53,593 bases of DNA from Gammaproteobacteria bacterium (GCA_030065815.1 JASJCU010000009.1:1-53593), one strand, 5' to 3'. Numbered from the stretch's first letter, positions 35,468 to 44,485 are shown. Made by a program: numbers and translations. The notes: generated from the sequence alone by a model not told the origin.

Positions 35468-37147
35468 GTGGACGCGCAGAAGACACGATACGACAGCCGC
35501 TGGCTGGTGATCGCCAAGGTCGCCGCTGCACTGCTAGTACTGAATTTCCTGACCAGCTTCGACAACGTCTGGTCGACGCCGTGGATCCAGGCGGATTCGC
35601 GCATCGGCGCCGACGCGGTCGCGCTGTGGCTGCTAGTGCTGACGCTGGTGCTGCTGTTCGGGTCTGTCGGCCGGCGTACGATCACGCTGCTGACCGTGCT
35701 GTTCGTCGCCGCCGTCGTCGGCCGCTACGTCGACGTCACGGTGCCATCGTGGTTCGGGCGCAAGGTCAACCTGTACTGGGACGCCCAGCACCTGCCCCGT
35801 TTTCTCGACGTCGCCAGCCAGGAATACAGCTGGTGGCAGTTGGTCGGCATGGTGGCCGCGTTCGTCGTTGCGCTGTGGCTGCTGCTGCGGCTGATCCGTG
35901 CCTGCATCTCGGTGCTCGCCGTGCATGCCGCGCCGTATACGCTGCGCTCACCGGCCGCACTCGCGGTCAGCGTGCTGGCCGCAGGCCTGGTCGTGGCCAG
36001 CCTGCTGCAGGTCGCGCCGGCGACGGCCTACGTATCGGCCCCCGCCTACCCGGTGTACGAACGCCAGGCGCACCTGCTGGCGGCGGCGTTCTTCCCCGAG
36101 AGTTTCCGCTCCGATCTGCCGGCGTCGCCGCCGCTGCGGTCCGACCTCGGGGTGCTGAACGGTGCCGAGGTAAAGGTCGTGTTCCTCGAGTCGTACGGCG
36201 CGACGACGTACGAGCGCGACGACTTGTTCGCGGCGATTCACCCGGGGCGGGAAAGGCTCGAGCAGGCGGCCAGGGCCGAGGGTCGGGTGGTGCTGTCGGC
36301 GTTCGTCAAGGCGGCGGCATTTGGCGGTGCCTCCGATCTGTCGCACCTGAGCTTCCTGTCGGGTATCGATCTGACCGACCCGATCCGCCATGATCTGCTG
36401 ATCACGACCGACCGTCCGACGATCCTCGATACCTTCGAACAGGCCGGCTATCGCACCATCGGCCTGTATCCGGCGATGAGCTGGGACTGGCCCGAGGTCG
36501 CGTTCTACAGCTTCGACCACTACCACGACGCGCCGAGCCTCGACTACCGCGGGCCGAAGTTCGGGCTGTGGTGGCTGCCCGACCAGTGGTCGATGGCGCG
36601 GATCGATGAGATGTACCCGCCCGATCCGGACGGCAAGCCGCGCTTCGTCTTCTACCCTACGATCACGACCCATATCCCGTTCCGGCCGACGCCGCCGTAC
36701 CAGCCGGACTGGACCGTAGTCACGACCGACAAGCCGTACTCGGATGAGGCCACCAAGAAGGCGATGGACGACGCCATCGACTGGCACGGCCTGTTCCAGG
36801 GCTACATCAACACGGTGCAGTACACGTTCGAGTGGCTGGCCGGCTACCAGGCGTTGCCGCAGCCGCGCGACTCGGTGCTGGTCCTGGTCGGCGACCACCA
36901 GCCGGCCGGCGGCATCACCGGGCCGAACGCGACGTGGAACGTACCGGTACACATCATCACCAGCAACGACACCATCGCCGAACGCCTGCGCGTGCTCGGG
37001 TTCAGCGACGGCGTGAACCCGCCGCAGCAGTCGCTGGGCCACATCAGTGAGCTGTCGCTGATGCTGTTGTCGGTGTTCGACAGTGGCGGCGAGACCATCG
37101 CCAGCAGCGCGCCGGTCGCCGACGATCCGCAACAGGCGGCCAACTGA
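35468..37147 (+). CDS. Membrane-anchored sulfatase-fold protein (LTA synthase/PEtN transferase-like)
   Basis: 559 residues, GTG start. Five hydrophobic segments occupy about residues 13-185. The periplasmic catalytic domain begins near 230 with VKVVFLESYGATTYER (metal-binding Glu). It contains FGGASDLSHLSFLSGID (probable nucleophile Ser), PTITTHIPFRP (His) and VLVLVGDHQPAGG (Asp-His pair). This is the alkaline-phosphatase superfamily layout of lipoteichoic acid synthase and phosphoethanolamine transferases. In Gram-negatives, relatives transfer phospho-alcohol groups to glycans. With the NdvB-like gene nearby, phosphoglycerol or similar substitution of periplasmic glucan is a plausible inference. 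Confidence 0.8.
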   Translation: MDAQKTRYDSRWLVIAKVAAALLVLNFLTSFDNVWSTPWIQADSRIGADAVALWLLVLTLVLLFGSVGRRTITLLTVLFVAAVVGRYVDVTVPSWFGRKVNLYWDAQHLPRFLDVASQEYSWWQLVGMVAAFVVALWLLLRLIRACISVLAVHAAPYTLRSPAALAVSVLAAGLVVASLLQVAPATAYVSAPAYPVYERQAHLLAAAFFPESFRSDLPASPPLRSDLGVLNGAEVKVVFLESYGATTYERDDLFAAIHPGRERLEQAARAEGRVVLSAFVKAAAFGGASDLSHLSFLSGIDLTDPIRHDLLITTDRPTILDTFEQAGYRTIGLYPAMSWDWPEVAFYSFDHYHDAPSLDYRGPKFGLWWLPDQWSMARIDEMYPPDPDGKPRFVFYPTITTHIPFRPTPPYQPDWTVVTTDKPYSDEATKKAMDDAIDWHGLFQGYINTVQYTFEWLAGYQALPQPRDSVLVLVGDHQPAGGITGPNATWNVPVHIITSNDTIAERLRVLGFSDGVNPPQQSLGHISELSLMLLSVFDSGGETIASSAPVADDPQQAAN

Positions 37148-37344
37148 GGCTCGGTCGACGCGTCCCGGCTTGCGCCCCGTGGTCACGGCAGGCGTGCCGC
37201 GCAACCTGTCCGGCGATGCCGCCGTTGCCAGTTACCGACGCGCCCAGGGTGTCGCAGAGACCTTCGGTCGCGGCCGAGCGGCAGCGGACTGACGTCACCG
37301 CCGCGCGCGGCGCACCACGGCCGGGAGCCCGCGGTGCGCGGCGA

Positions 37345-39603
37345 TCAGACGACGACCTCCACCGGCGCGTCGGCGTCCGAGCGCGCCGCGACGCGACCGA
37401 TGATGACCGCGCTGGCGTAGCCGAGTTCGTGGAGCGCGTGCAGACACGGCGTGGCTGCGCTGTTCGGCACCGACGCCAACAGGCCGCCGGCGGTCTGCGG
37501 ATCGAACAGCAGCGGGTAGCGCGCGTGGCGGCTCAGTGCGTCGGCGTTGCGCACGGCGCGGCGCAGGCGCACGTTCTGCGGCTGCAGCGACGACAGGATG
37601 CCGGCGGCGACGGTCTGTTCGGCACCGTCGAGCAACGGCACGGTCGCCAGTTCGAGCGTGACGTCGGTATCCGACGCGCGGGTCATCTCGACCAGGTGCC
37701 CGAGCAGGCCGAAGCCGGTGACGTCGGTACACGCCGTCGCGCCGTGGTCGTGCAGACAGGTCGCGGCGGCCTGGTTGGACACCAGCATCGACTGGATCGC
37801 CGCGTCGACCCAGCGCCCCTTGGCCTTGCCGCGCATGTCGGCGGCGAACAGCGTGCCGGTGCCGATCGGCTTGGTCAGGATCAGGGCGTCACCCGGCTGC
37901 ATGCCGCCCTTGCGCAGCAGCGCGTCCCTGGCGATCAGGCCATTCACGGTCAGGCCGAAGGCGAGCTCGGCGCCCTCACTGGAATGGCCACCGGCGAGCA
38001 CGGCGCCGGTCGGCGCCAGCGTATCCAGCGCGCCGCTCATGACGTCAGACAGTGTCTGTTCGACGATCGCCTCGCGACCGTAGGGCACCGTCGCGATCGC
38101 CAGCGCCGACTGCGCCTCGGCGCCCATCGCGAAGATGTCGCCGAGCGCGTGGTTGGCCGCGATACGGCCGAACGTGTACGGGTCGTCGATGAACGCGCGG
38201 AAGTAGTCGACGCTCTGCACCATGACCTTGCCCGGCGGCACCTCGAAGGCCGCGGCGTCGTCGGGCGAGTCCAGGCCGATCAGCACGTCGTCGCGGCGCT
38301 GTGCCGGCAGCCGGTTGATGACCCGGCTCAGCACCGTACTGCCGACCTTGGCGCCGCAGCCGCCGCAGCGCATCGCCAGCGTCGACAGTTCGCGGATCGC
38401 GTCGGCATCGGCGATGCCGCCGAGCTGCGGTGCGCTGTCCTGTTCCATGTCCGGCAGTTCGTTGAACTTGCGCATGAAGCGGCGGTCGATCCAGTCCTTC
38501 CATTGCCACAGCAGCCGGCCCTCCCATGACCAGTCGCCGCGCGACGCCACTGCGTAGGGGTCGCCGGTGCTGATCAGGCCGAGGAAGTTCTTTTGCGGCC
38601 GGTATTGCTTGAGCGGCCGTCCGGCCGCGGCGCGGCGCAGGTTCTCGGCCAGCACCGGTCCCTGACGGACCGCGAACACGCCGGACTTGGGTCGCGGGTC
38701 CGGCATCGCGGCGACGTCGCCGGCGACGAAGACATTGGGGTGGGACACCGAGCGCAGGTCGCGGTCGACGGTGATGAAGCCGTCGTCGTCGACGGCCAAC
38801 CCCGACTCGGCCGGCCACCCCGGCGCCGCCGCGTAGGTGACCCAGAGCACGGCATCGGCGGCATGGAAATCGCCGCCGTCGACGTGGACGCCGTCCGCTG
38901 CGACACGCACCGCCCGGCTGTTCAGGTACACCGTGATGTCACGCTCGCCGAGCACGCGCGTGAAGCGGCGCCGCACGCCGGCGTTGTGCGTCGGCAGGAT
39001 CTCTGGCCCGTCGGTGAGCAGTGCGTAGTGCAGCCGGGCGCTGTCGTCGCCGCGTCCCGACAGCAGGCGGCGCAGGCGGTGCTGTGTCGACAGTGCCAGT
39101 TCGACGCCGCCGGCGCCGCCACCGACGACGACGATGCGAAACTCGCCGTGGCTGTCGGCGACGCGGGCCTGCAGCGCCTCCCAGTCGCGCAGCCAGCGAT
39201 CGATCGGCTTGACCGGGAAGGCGTGATCCAGCGCGCCCGGCACGTCGATCGTGCGCGGCCGCGAGCCGGTATTGATCGACAGCAGGTCGTAGTGCACCGG
39301 CGGACGGCCGGGCACGTTGACGGTCTTCGCGACCGGATCGATGCCGTCGACCTCGCCATGGTACAGGCGCGCGCCGGCAAACCGCGCCAGCGGGCCGAGA
39401 TCGATGTGCACCTCGTCGTGGTCGTAATGACCGGCGACATAGCCGGGCAGCATGCCCGAGTACGGTGTGTGGATGTCGCGCGTGATCAGCGTCAGGCGCA
39501 CACCGGGCATCGGTTTCATGCCGAACTTGCGCAGCACCGAGACATGCGCGTGTCCGCCGCCGACCAGGACGATGTCTTTGAGTACCGGCGTGTCAGTGTT
39601 CAT
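37345..39603 (-). CDS. senC: Flavoprotein-selenophosphate synthetase fusion (SelD domain; senC role)
   Basis: 752 residues. Residues about 8-350 are an NDH-2-like pyridine-nucleotide/FAD oxidoreductase: IVLVGGGHAHVSVLRKFG at the start, VVVGGGAGGVELAL near residue 157 and VFVAGDVAAMPD near residue 290. Residues about 400-750 are SelD, with RCGGCGAKVG placing C416 and K419 where E. coli SelD has Cys17 and Lys20, then GLDSPDDAAAF, DIFAMGAEA and GGHSSEGAE. Cysteine, not selenocysteine, is at the active site. SelD makes selenophosphate from selenide and ATP. This fusion is known from other bacteria. Its position beside senA and senB makes it the SenC of a selenoneine pathway. Confidence 0.85.
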   Translation of the reverse strand: MNTDTPVLKDIVLVGGGHAHVSVLRKFGMKPMPGVRLTLITRDIHTPYSGMLPGYVAGHYDHDEVHIDLGPLARFAGARLYHGEVDGIDPVAKTVNVPGRPPVHYDLLSINTGSRPRTIDVPGALDHAFPVKPIDRWLRDWEALQARVADSHGEFRIVVVGGGAGGVELALSTQHRLRRLLSGRGDDSARLHYALLTDGPEILPTHNAGVRRRFTRVLGERDITVYLNSRAVRVAADGVHVDGGDFHAADAVLWVTYAAAPGWPAESGLAVDDDGFITVDRDLRSVSHPNVFVAGDVAAMPDPRPKSGVFAVRQGPVLAENLRRAAAGRPLKQYRPQKNFLGLISTGDPYAVASRGDWSWEGRLLWQWKDWIDRRFMRKFNELPDMEQDSAPQLGGIADADAIRELSTLAMRCGGCGAKVGSTVLSRVINRLPAQRRDDVLIGLDSPDDAAAFEVPPGKVMVQSVDYFRAFIDDPYTFGRIAANHALGDIFAMGAEAQSALAIATVPYGREAIVEQTLSDVMSGALDTLAPTGAVLAGGHSSEGAELAFGLTVNGLIARDALLRKGGMQPGDALILTKPIGTGTLFAADMRGKAKGRWVDAAIQSMLVSNQAAATCLHDHGATACTDVTGFGLLGHLVEMTRASDTDVTLELATVPLLDGAEQTVAAGILSSLQPQNVRLRRAVRNADALSRHARYPLLFDPQTAGGLLASVPNSAATPCLHALHELGYASAVIIGRVAARSDADAPVEVVV

Positions 39604-39820
39604 GCGTCTTCCAGGTTTGCAGCAGTCATCGATCGGGCCACAGTCGATTCACGCGGCGCGCTGGTGCGGCCGGCGGCGCCCATGCTTCGATCGCTGTCGT
39701 CGCGAAAGGTTGCGTGCGCCCGGTCACCGCGGTCGGCGGCGTGACGTCGCGGGCCGCTTGCCGGCGTCGCGTTGGCTGTCGCTGTTGTCGACCCGGGCAG
39801 CATCGTGCGGCACGCGGCAA

Positions 39821-41101
39821 TCAGGTCGCGCAGGTGCGGAACCCCGCGAAGACGTCGTTGCGCTCCGGGCCGTAGTAGGTCCGCCAAGTGTTGCGGATCA
39901 TGCGGCCACGCGTGGTCCAGGCGCCGCCGCGCAGCACCTTGGTGATGCCGAACAACGGCTGCGAATAATCCTGGTACATGTCCGGCGTGAACCCGGGGTA
40001 AGGACCGAACGTGTCGGCGGTCCATTCCCAGGCGTTGCCGATCATCTGGCGGCAGCCGAACGCACTGTCGCTGTCCGGCAACGCGCCGACGGCGATCGTG
40101 CCGAGGGCGCGGCCGTCTAGATTGGCGTGCTCGGCGGTCGGCTGGGCATCGCCCCACGGATAGCGCCGCTTGCTGCGCGACAGCCCGCCATTGGCATCCG
40201 CCTGGCCGGCGGCCGCGACCTCCCACTCGGCCTCGGTCGGCAGCCGGCGGCCGGCCCAGCGGCAGTAGGCGCGCGCCTCGTGCCAGCAGACGTGGATCAC
40301 CGCGGCGTCCGCCGGCAGCGGCGTCCAGCGGTCGAATCGCCGGACCTGCCAGCCGTCCGGCGAGCGACGCCAGTAACACGGGCAGTCGAGGCCGGACGCC
40401 TGCAGCCAGGCCCGGCCGTCGTCGTCCCAGTACTGCGGGTCCTGGTAGCCGCCGGCGTCGACGAAGGCCGCGAACTCGGCGTTGCTGACCGCGGCGCGCG
40501 CTATCGCGAACGGTTCGACGTCGACCGCGTGGGCCCATTTCTCGTTGTCGAAGACGAAGCCGTCGTCCTTGCCTGCGCCGAGCAGGAAGGTGCCGCCCGG
40601 AATCTCCACGTCGCCGGGCAGGCGGCCGGTCATCAGCGCTTGCGGGACCGCGCCGATCGCCGGCGTCGGGTATTCGAGCGTCTGGCGCGTGTACGTGAAG
40701 GCCTCGGTGTGCATGTCCTCGTGATAGATCGCGTATTCGAGCAGGTAGTCGCGGCGCGCGTCCGGCCCGTCCTGTTCGACGTGCCGGCGCACCCGGTCGT
40801 GGACCTCGCGCATGTAGGCCAGGGTGTCGTCGAGGCTGCGCAGCGGAAGGTCCCAGCGGTCGTCGTGGGCGATGGTGATCGAGTCGTAGAGACTGTCGAC
40901 GCTGTCGAACACCGGGTCCATCCCGAGGTGCTGGCGCAAGATCCAGTACTCGTAGAAGTACGCGGTGTGCCCGATCTCCCAGCGCAGCGGGTTGACCGTC
41001 GGCAGCCGCGGTCCAATCAGCTGCGCGCCGTCCAGGCCGTCGATCAGCGTCAGCGTACGCCGCCGCGCGTCTTCCATGCTGTCGATGAGGAACCGGGACA
41101 T
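39821..41101 (-). CDS. senA: Selenoneine synthase-like non-haem iron enzyme (EgtB homologue)
   Basis: 426 residues. An N-terminal DinB-like domain supplies the three-histidine iron site: H45 (in EIGHTAYFYEYW), H127 and H131 (in YHEDMHTE, the HxxxHxE motif). A C-terminal formylglycine-generating-enzyme-like (SUMF1) domain runs from about 160 to the end: IPGGTFLLGAG, GRRLPTEAEWE, NAWEWTAD, LRGGAWTTR and AGFRTCAT. EgtB joins gamma-glutamylcysteine or cysteine to hercynine for ergothioneine. SenA joins a selenosugar to hercynine for selenoneine. The adjacent senB and senC homologues, and the absence of egtC, egtD and egtE here, favour SenA. Sequence alone cannot fully exclude EgtB. Confidence 0.82.
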   Translation of the reverse strand: MSRFLIDSMEDARRRTLTLIDGLDGAQLIGPRLPTVNPLRWEIGHTAYFYEYWILRQHLGMDPVFDSVDSLYDSITIAHDDRWDLPLRSLDDTLAYMREVHDRVRRHVEQDGPDARRDYLLEYAIYHEDMHTEAFTYTRQTLEYPTPAIGAVPQALMTGRLPGDVEIPGGTFLLGAGKDDGFVFDNEKWAHAVDVEPFAIARAAVSNAEFAAFVDAGGYQDPQYWDDDGRAWLQASGLDCPCYWRRSPDGWQVRRFDRWTPLPADAAVIHVCWHEARAYCRWAGRRLPTEAEWEVAAAGQADANGGLSRSKRRYPWGDAQPTAEHANLDGRALGTIAVGALPDSDSAFGCRQMIGNAWEWTADTFGPYPGFTPDMYQDYSQPLFGITKVLRGGAWTTRGRMIRNTWRTYYGPERNDVFAGFRTCAT

Positions 41102-41162
41102 GCGAACGTGACCGAGGAATTCACTTCGGTGCTATGGTCGCAGGGATGCGGCGCAATGTCAC

Positions 41163-42140
41163 ATGAACATCAGACTGGTCACGCCGGCACCGCGCGGATC
41201 GCGCGCCGGCAACCGCGCCTCGGCAAACCGCTGGGCGGCGATCCTGCGTCGCCTCGGTCATCGCGTGACCGTGTCGACCGCGTACGCCGGCGAACCGGCC
41301 GACCTGATGGTCGCGCTGCACGCCTGGCGCAGCGCCGCTGCGATCGCCGCGTTCGCCGCGGCGTATCCGCAGCGTCCACTGGTCGTCGTGCTGACCGGGA
41401 CCGACGCCTACCGCTTCATCCACAGCGACCGCGACACGACGCTGGCGTCGCTCGACGCCGCCGACCATATCGTCGGCCTGCACCCGCTGGTCGGCAACGT
41501 GCTGCCGGCGCGACTGCGCCCGAGGCTGCGCGCGATCATCCAGTCGGCGAGGCCACTGGCGACGCGGCGACCGGCGCGCCGCCACTTCCGGGTCTGCTTC
41601 GCCGGCCACCTGCGCGACGAGAAGGACCCGCTGCGCCCGGCGTACGCGGTGCGCGATCTGCCGGCGCACAGCCGGATCCGCGTCGATGCCTACGGTGGCG
41701 CGCATACCGAGGACTGGGCCGCGGCGGCGCGCGACGAGATGGCGATCAACCCGCGCTACCGCTGGCACGGCGAGATCGCGCATGCCGAGCTGCGGCGCGT
41801 GTACACGCGCTCGCACGTCCTGGTCCTGCCATCGGTAATGGAGGGTGGCGCCAACGTGATCTCCGAGGCGGTGATGGCCGGACTGCCGGTGATCGCGTCC
41901 GACATCGAGGGCTCGGTCGGGCTGCTCGGCGACGATTACCCGGGTTACTACCCGGTACAGGATACGGCCGCGCTGCGCGACCGGCTGCTGAGGGCCGAGG
42001 CCGACCCGCGCTACTACGCCGCGCTCGACGCCGCCTGCAACGCGCGCCGCCATCTGTTCACGCCGCAGCAGGAACACGCCGGCTGGCAACGTCTGCTCGC
42101 CGACATCGAGGCGGCGAATCCGGGGCCTGGCAGCCCGTGA
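41163..42140 (+). CDS. senB: Selenosugar synthase-like glycosyltransferase (TIGR04348 family)
   Basis: 325 residues, divergent from senA with 61 bases between start codons. GT-B fold of the GT4 type: MNIRLVTPAPRGSRAGNRASA at the N-terminus (typical of the TIGR04348 family), HAWRSAAAI, LTGTDAYRFI, then CFAGHLRDEKDPLRPAYA in the nucleotide-sugar domain and the EX7E-like segment MEGGANVISEAVMAGLPVIAS near residue 225. In the known pathway SenB uses UDP-N-acetylglucosamine and selenophosphate to make a 1-seleno-sugar, forming the carbon-selenium bond. Selenophosphate would come from the SelD fusion. The assignment rests on family recall plus gene order. Confidence 0.82.
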   Translation: MNIRLVTPAPRGSRAGNRASANRWAAILRRLGHRVTVSTAYAGEPADLMVALHAWRSAAAIAAFAAAYPQRPLVVVLTGTDAYRFIHSDRDTTLASLDAADHIVGLHPLVGNVLPARLRPRLRAIIQSARPLATRRPARRHFRVCFAGHLRDEKDPLRPAYAVRDLPAHSRIRVDAYGGAHTEDWAAAARDEMAINPRYRWHGEIAHAELRRVYTRSHVLVLPSVMEGGANVISEAVMAGLPVIASDIEGSVGLLGDDYPGYYPVQDTAALRDRLLRAEADPRYYAALDAACNARRHLFTPQQEHAGWQRLLADIEAANPGPGSP

Positions 42141-42238
42141 ACCAGCATCGACGGCGGTCGCGCCGTACCGGCTGGCGCGCGTGCGGCGACGCGGGTTTGC
42201 GGCGTGCGCGTTGGCCGGGTTGTCGTGCGCTGCCGGCG

Positions 42239-42255
42239 GGCACGGTGGCCGTGCC
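42239..42255 (+). terminator. Small hairpin between senB and the convergent unknown gene
   Basis: GGCACGG (42239-42245) and CCGTGCC (42249-42255) around a TGG loop, in the 155-base convergent region. No T-run. Weak. Confidence 0.25.
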
Positions 42256-42295
42256 GTAGCTGGGTGCGGTCTTTGTCGACCGGGTGGGTCGCCGC

Positions 42296-43072
42296 TCAGG
42301 CGGTGTAGAGGCCGCGGATATCCAACAGGCGCTGCGCGTAGCGCGTATCCACCTCGCGCGCGGCGCGCCGGAAATGGCCCCGCAAGGCCGGCTTCAGGTG
42401 GGCGAGCACGGCCTTGCCGGGCAGCGTCTTGAGCGCCGCGAAGATCGCCAGCGCGTAGGTGATGTCGTGTTGCGAGACGAACGCCTGACGGCGGACCACC
42501 GGGCCGCCGCAGCAGCCGCCGCGCGGCAGCACCAGCGCGGTGTTGGCGAACATCAGCCCGAAGCCGAGGAATACCGCGAGGATCTCGGTGGCCTGCGGCC
42601 AGTTGTCGACACCGCCCGGCGGCGGCTCGTCGGCCGACGTGCCGAGGTAATGGGCGAGGGTATGGGCGAACACCGCGATCATCGCCTCGGGGTTGTTGAC
42701 GGACTGGGGGTCGTAGCCGACCGTCAGTGACGCCGGTGCGGTTTCGGCGGCCGCGGCGCGCGACCCGCGCCGCCCGCCGGCGACGCGCACCTCGGCCGCG
42801 GTCTCCAGCGTGCAGCTGTCGGCAGGCAGCAGGCGCAGCGGCCAGTGCTGCATGCCCGCGTAGGCGACCACGCGATCGAAGATCAGCTGCGCCATGTCCT
42901 GGGCGCTGTCTGCGCGGCCCGGAAAGTGGTCGTTGGACGGCGTCACCAGCACGGTCTCGTCGCGGAACATCTGCGCATCGAAGTTGCGCGCGGCCCACGC
43001 GAACACGTCGAACATCCAGCCGGCATAGGCGGCATCGAGCAGTGGGCGGCGATCCAGCAGGCGAAGCAGCAT
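42296..43072 (-). CDS. Conserved-looking protein of unknown function
   Basis: 258 residues from the ATG at 43072, which has AGAGGA 8 bases upstream; 11 further codons upstream are open but have no site. I do not recognise the family. It begins LLRLLDRRPLLDAAYAGWM, has PSNDHFPGRADSAQDMAQL, a basic turn (VAGGRRGSRAA), VFAHTLAHYLG near residue 155 (two His four apart), and a Cys pair in LPRGGCCGGPVV near 200. Mostly hydrophilic, no signal peptide or clear transmembrane span. Its convergent position 155 bases from senB does not prove a link to selenium. Confidence 0.7.
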   Translation of the reverse strand: MLLRLLDRRPLLDAAYAGWMFDVFAWAARNFDAQMFRDETVLVTPSNDHFPGRADSAQDMAQLIFDRVVAYAGMQHWPLRLLPADSCTLETAAEVRVAGGRRGSRAAAAETAPASLTVGYDPQSVNNPEAMIAVFAHTLAHYLGTSADEPPPGGVDNWPQATEILAVFLGFGLMFANTALVLPRGGCCGGPVVRRQAFVSQHDITYALAIFAALKTLPGKAVLAHLKPALRGHFRRAAREVDTRYAQRLLDIRGLYTA

Positions 43073-43610
43073 CGGGCAATCCTCTTTGGTATCCGCCCGC
43101 TGCATCGCGGGCGGGCAGCGGTTGCTGACCGTGTCCCGGGCCGGGGCACACGCGCTGCGGAATTATGCAGCGAAAGGCGGCGTCGCGCATGGTGCGTCGA
43201 GCGGCGCATGGGCGGCCCCACTCGGCCGCAGTGTGATGCGGGAGGGTTTCGCTCGGACGGAGCGGCGTACGCGCGCCGCGCTGTTGCGTCGTTCGAATCG
43301 TGCGACTTTCTATTGGCGTCGGGTGCATCCTCAGCCCTGTCGCTGGCATCGACGACGGCTTGTTCACGGCCGGCCGCGGCGCGGCGCCGGCGCAGCCAGG
43401 TCGGGCAGACGACGCCGCTGGCTTGCATCGTCGGCCGCTGGTTTCCTGCTGCATCGGCGACATAAGTTCCTTTTACCCAAAAATCTACAGGGTTTTTGAC
43501 TTCCTCGTCGTACGTCTTGATACTCAGCGGAAACGCACGCGGTCCAGCGACCCGGCGCCCTTGCCGGGATCTGCGGAGACCGTATCGACACACAGCAACA
43601 GGAGGAGTCC
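43073..43610. other. soxA upstream region
   Basis: About 540 bases without a gene. The 5' half is GC-rich and featureless. The 3' part turns AT-rich near 43465 and contains the predicted promoter at 43496-43524. Confidence 0.5.
43496..43524 (+). promoter_or_regulatory. Predicted sigma-70 promoter of soxAX
   Basis: TTGACT (43496-43501) and GATACT (43519-43524) with a 17-base spacer. Transcription would start near 43531, leaving a leader of about 80 bases. Confidence 0.5.
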
Positions 43611-44459
43611 ATGCTTTACAAAGCCGCATTCGCCGTGCCTCTGGCATTGGCGATCGGAGCGTCTTACGCCGCCGATCGCTTTGCCGACCAGGCGCCCGAA
43701 GAGATCCTGCAGACCCTGATCGACGAGTCCGGGTCCGCGTACCTCAACCAGAGCCCGCAGAACCGCCAGATGATGCCGGACAACCCGGCGTACTGGGTCG
43801 CGGAGGAAGGCGAGGAGCTGTTCAAGACACCGCGCGGTCCAAAGAACGCGTCGCTCGAGGGCTGCGATTTCGGTAAAGGGCCGGGCGTCGTCGAGGGCGC
43901 CTACGTCGAGATGCCGCGCTACTTCGCCGATACCGGCAAGGTCATGGACCTCGAGACCCGCCTGGTCCACTGCATGACGACGCTACAGGGCTTCGCCAAG
44001 GACGATCCGGCGGTCAAGAAACGCCACGGGTCGGGTTCCGACATGATGAAACTGCAGACCTACATCGCAATGCAGTCGAACGGCCTGCCGTGGAATCCGT
44101 CGCTCGACCATCCTATGGAGAAGGCCATGCGCGACGCCGGCGAGGTGCTGTTCTATCGCCGCGCCGGACCGATGGACTTCAGCTGCAATACCTGCCACGG
44201 CGTGACCGGTCAGCGCATCCGCGCGTCGGTACTGCCGAATATCAACGAGCCGCACGAGTGGAGCAAGGCCATTTCCTGGCCGGCCGAGCGCGCCGGACAC
44301 CAGAACGTACGCAGTACGCAGCACCGCCTCCGCGGTTGCCTGTGGCAGATGCGCCACCCGGGGATCAACGCCGGATCCGACGCATCGATTGCGCTGCTGT
44401 CGTACTGGACCGATGCCGCGCGGGGACAGCCCGCAATCCTGCCTGATCTGAAGCGCTGA
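43611..44459 (+). CDS. soxA: SoxA, haem c-containing subunit of the SoxAX thiosulfate-oxidising cytochrome
   Basis: 282 residues with AGGAGGAG upstream. Signal peptide at residues 1-20 (AAFAVPLALAIGASYAA). Only one haem motif is present, CNTCH (in DFSCNTCHGV, near residue 195). The N-terminal domain keeps two lone cysteines (EGCDFG and VHCMTTL) in place of a second CxxCH, as in single-haem SoxA proteins. RGCLWQMRHP near residue 245 carries the cysteine that becomes the active-site haem ligand. SoxAX attaches thiosulfate to SoxYZ in the periplasm. soxYZ and soxB are not in the window, as in purple sulfur bacteria where soxAX stands apart. Confidence 0.93.
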   Translation: MLYKAAFAVPLALAIGASYAADRFADQAPEEILQTLIDESGSAYLNQSPQNRQMMPDNPAYWVAEEGEELFKTPRGPKNASLEGCDFGKGPGVVEGAYVEMPRYFADTGKVMDLETRLVHCMTTLQGFAKDDPAVKKRHGSGSDMMKLQTYIAMQSNGLPWNPSLDHPMEKAMRDAGEVLFYRRAGPMDFSCNTCHGVTGQRIRASVLPNINEPHEWSKAISWPAERAGHQNVRSTQHRLRGCLWQMRHPGINAGSDASIALLSYWTDAARGQPAILPDLKR

Positions 44460-44485
44460 TTGCCGAGCCGAAGGGGAAGAAAACC

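Noticed and set aside
39821-41101. EgtB of ergothioneine biosynthesis
   Set aside because: The two neighbours match senB and senC, and no egtA, egtC, egtD or egtE is present; not completely excluded from sequence.
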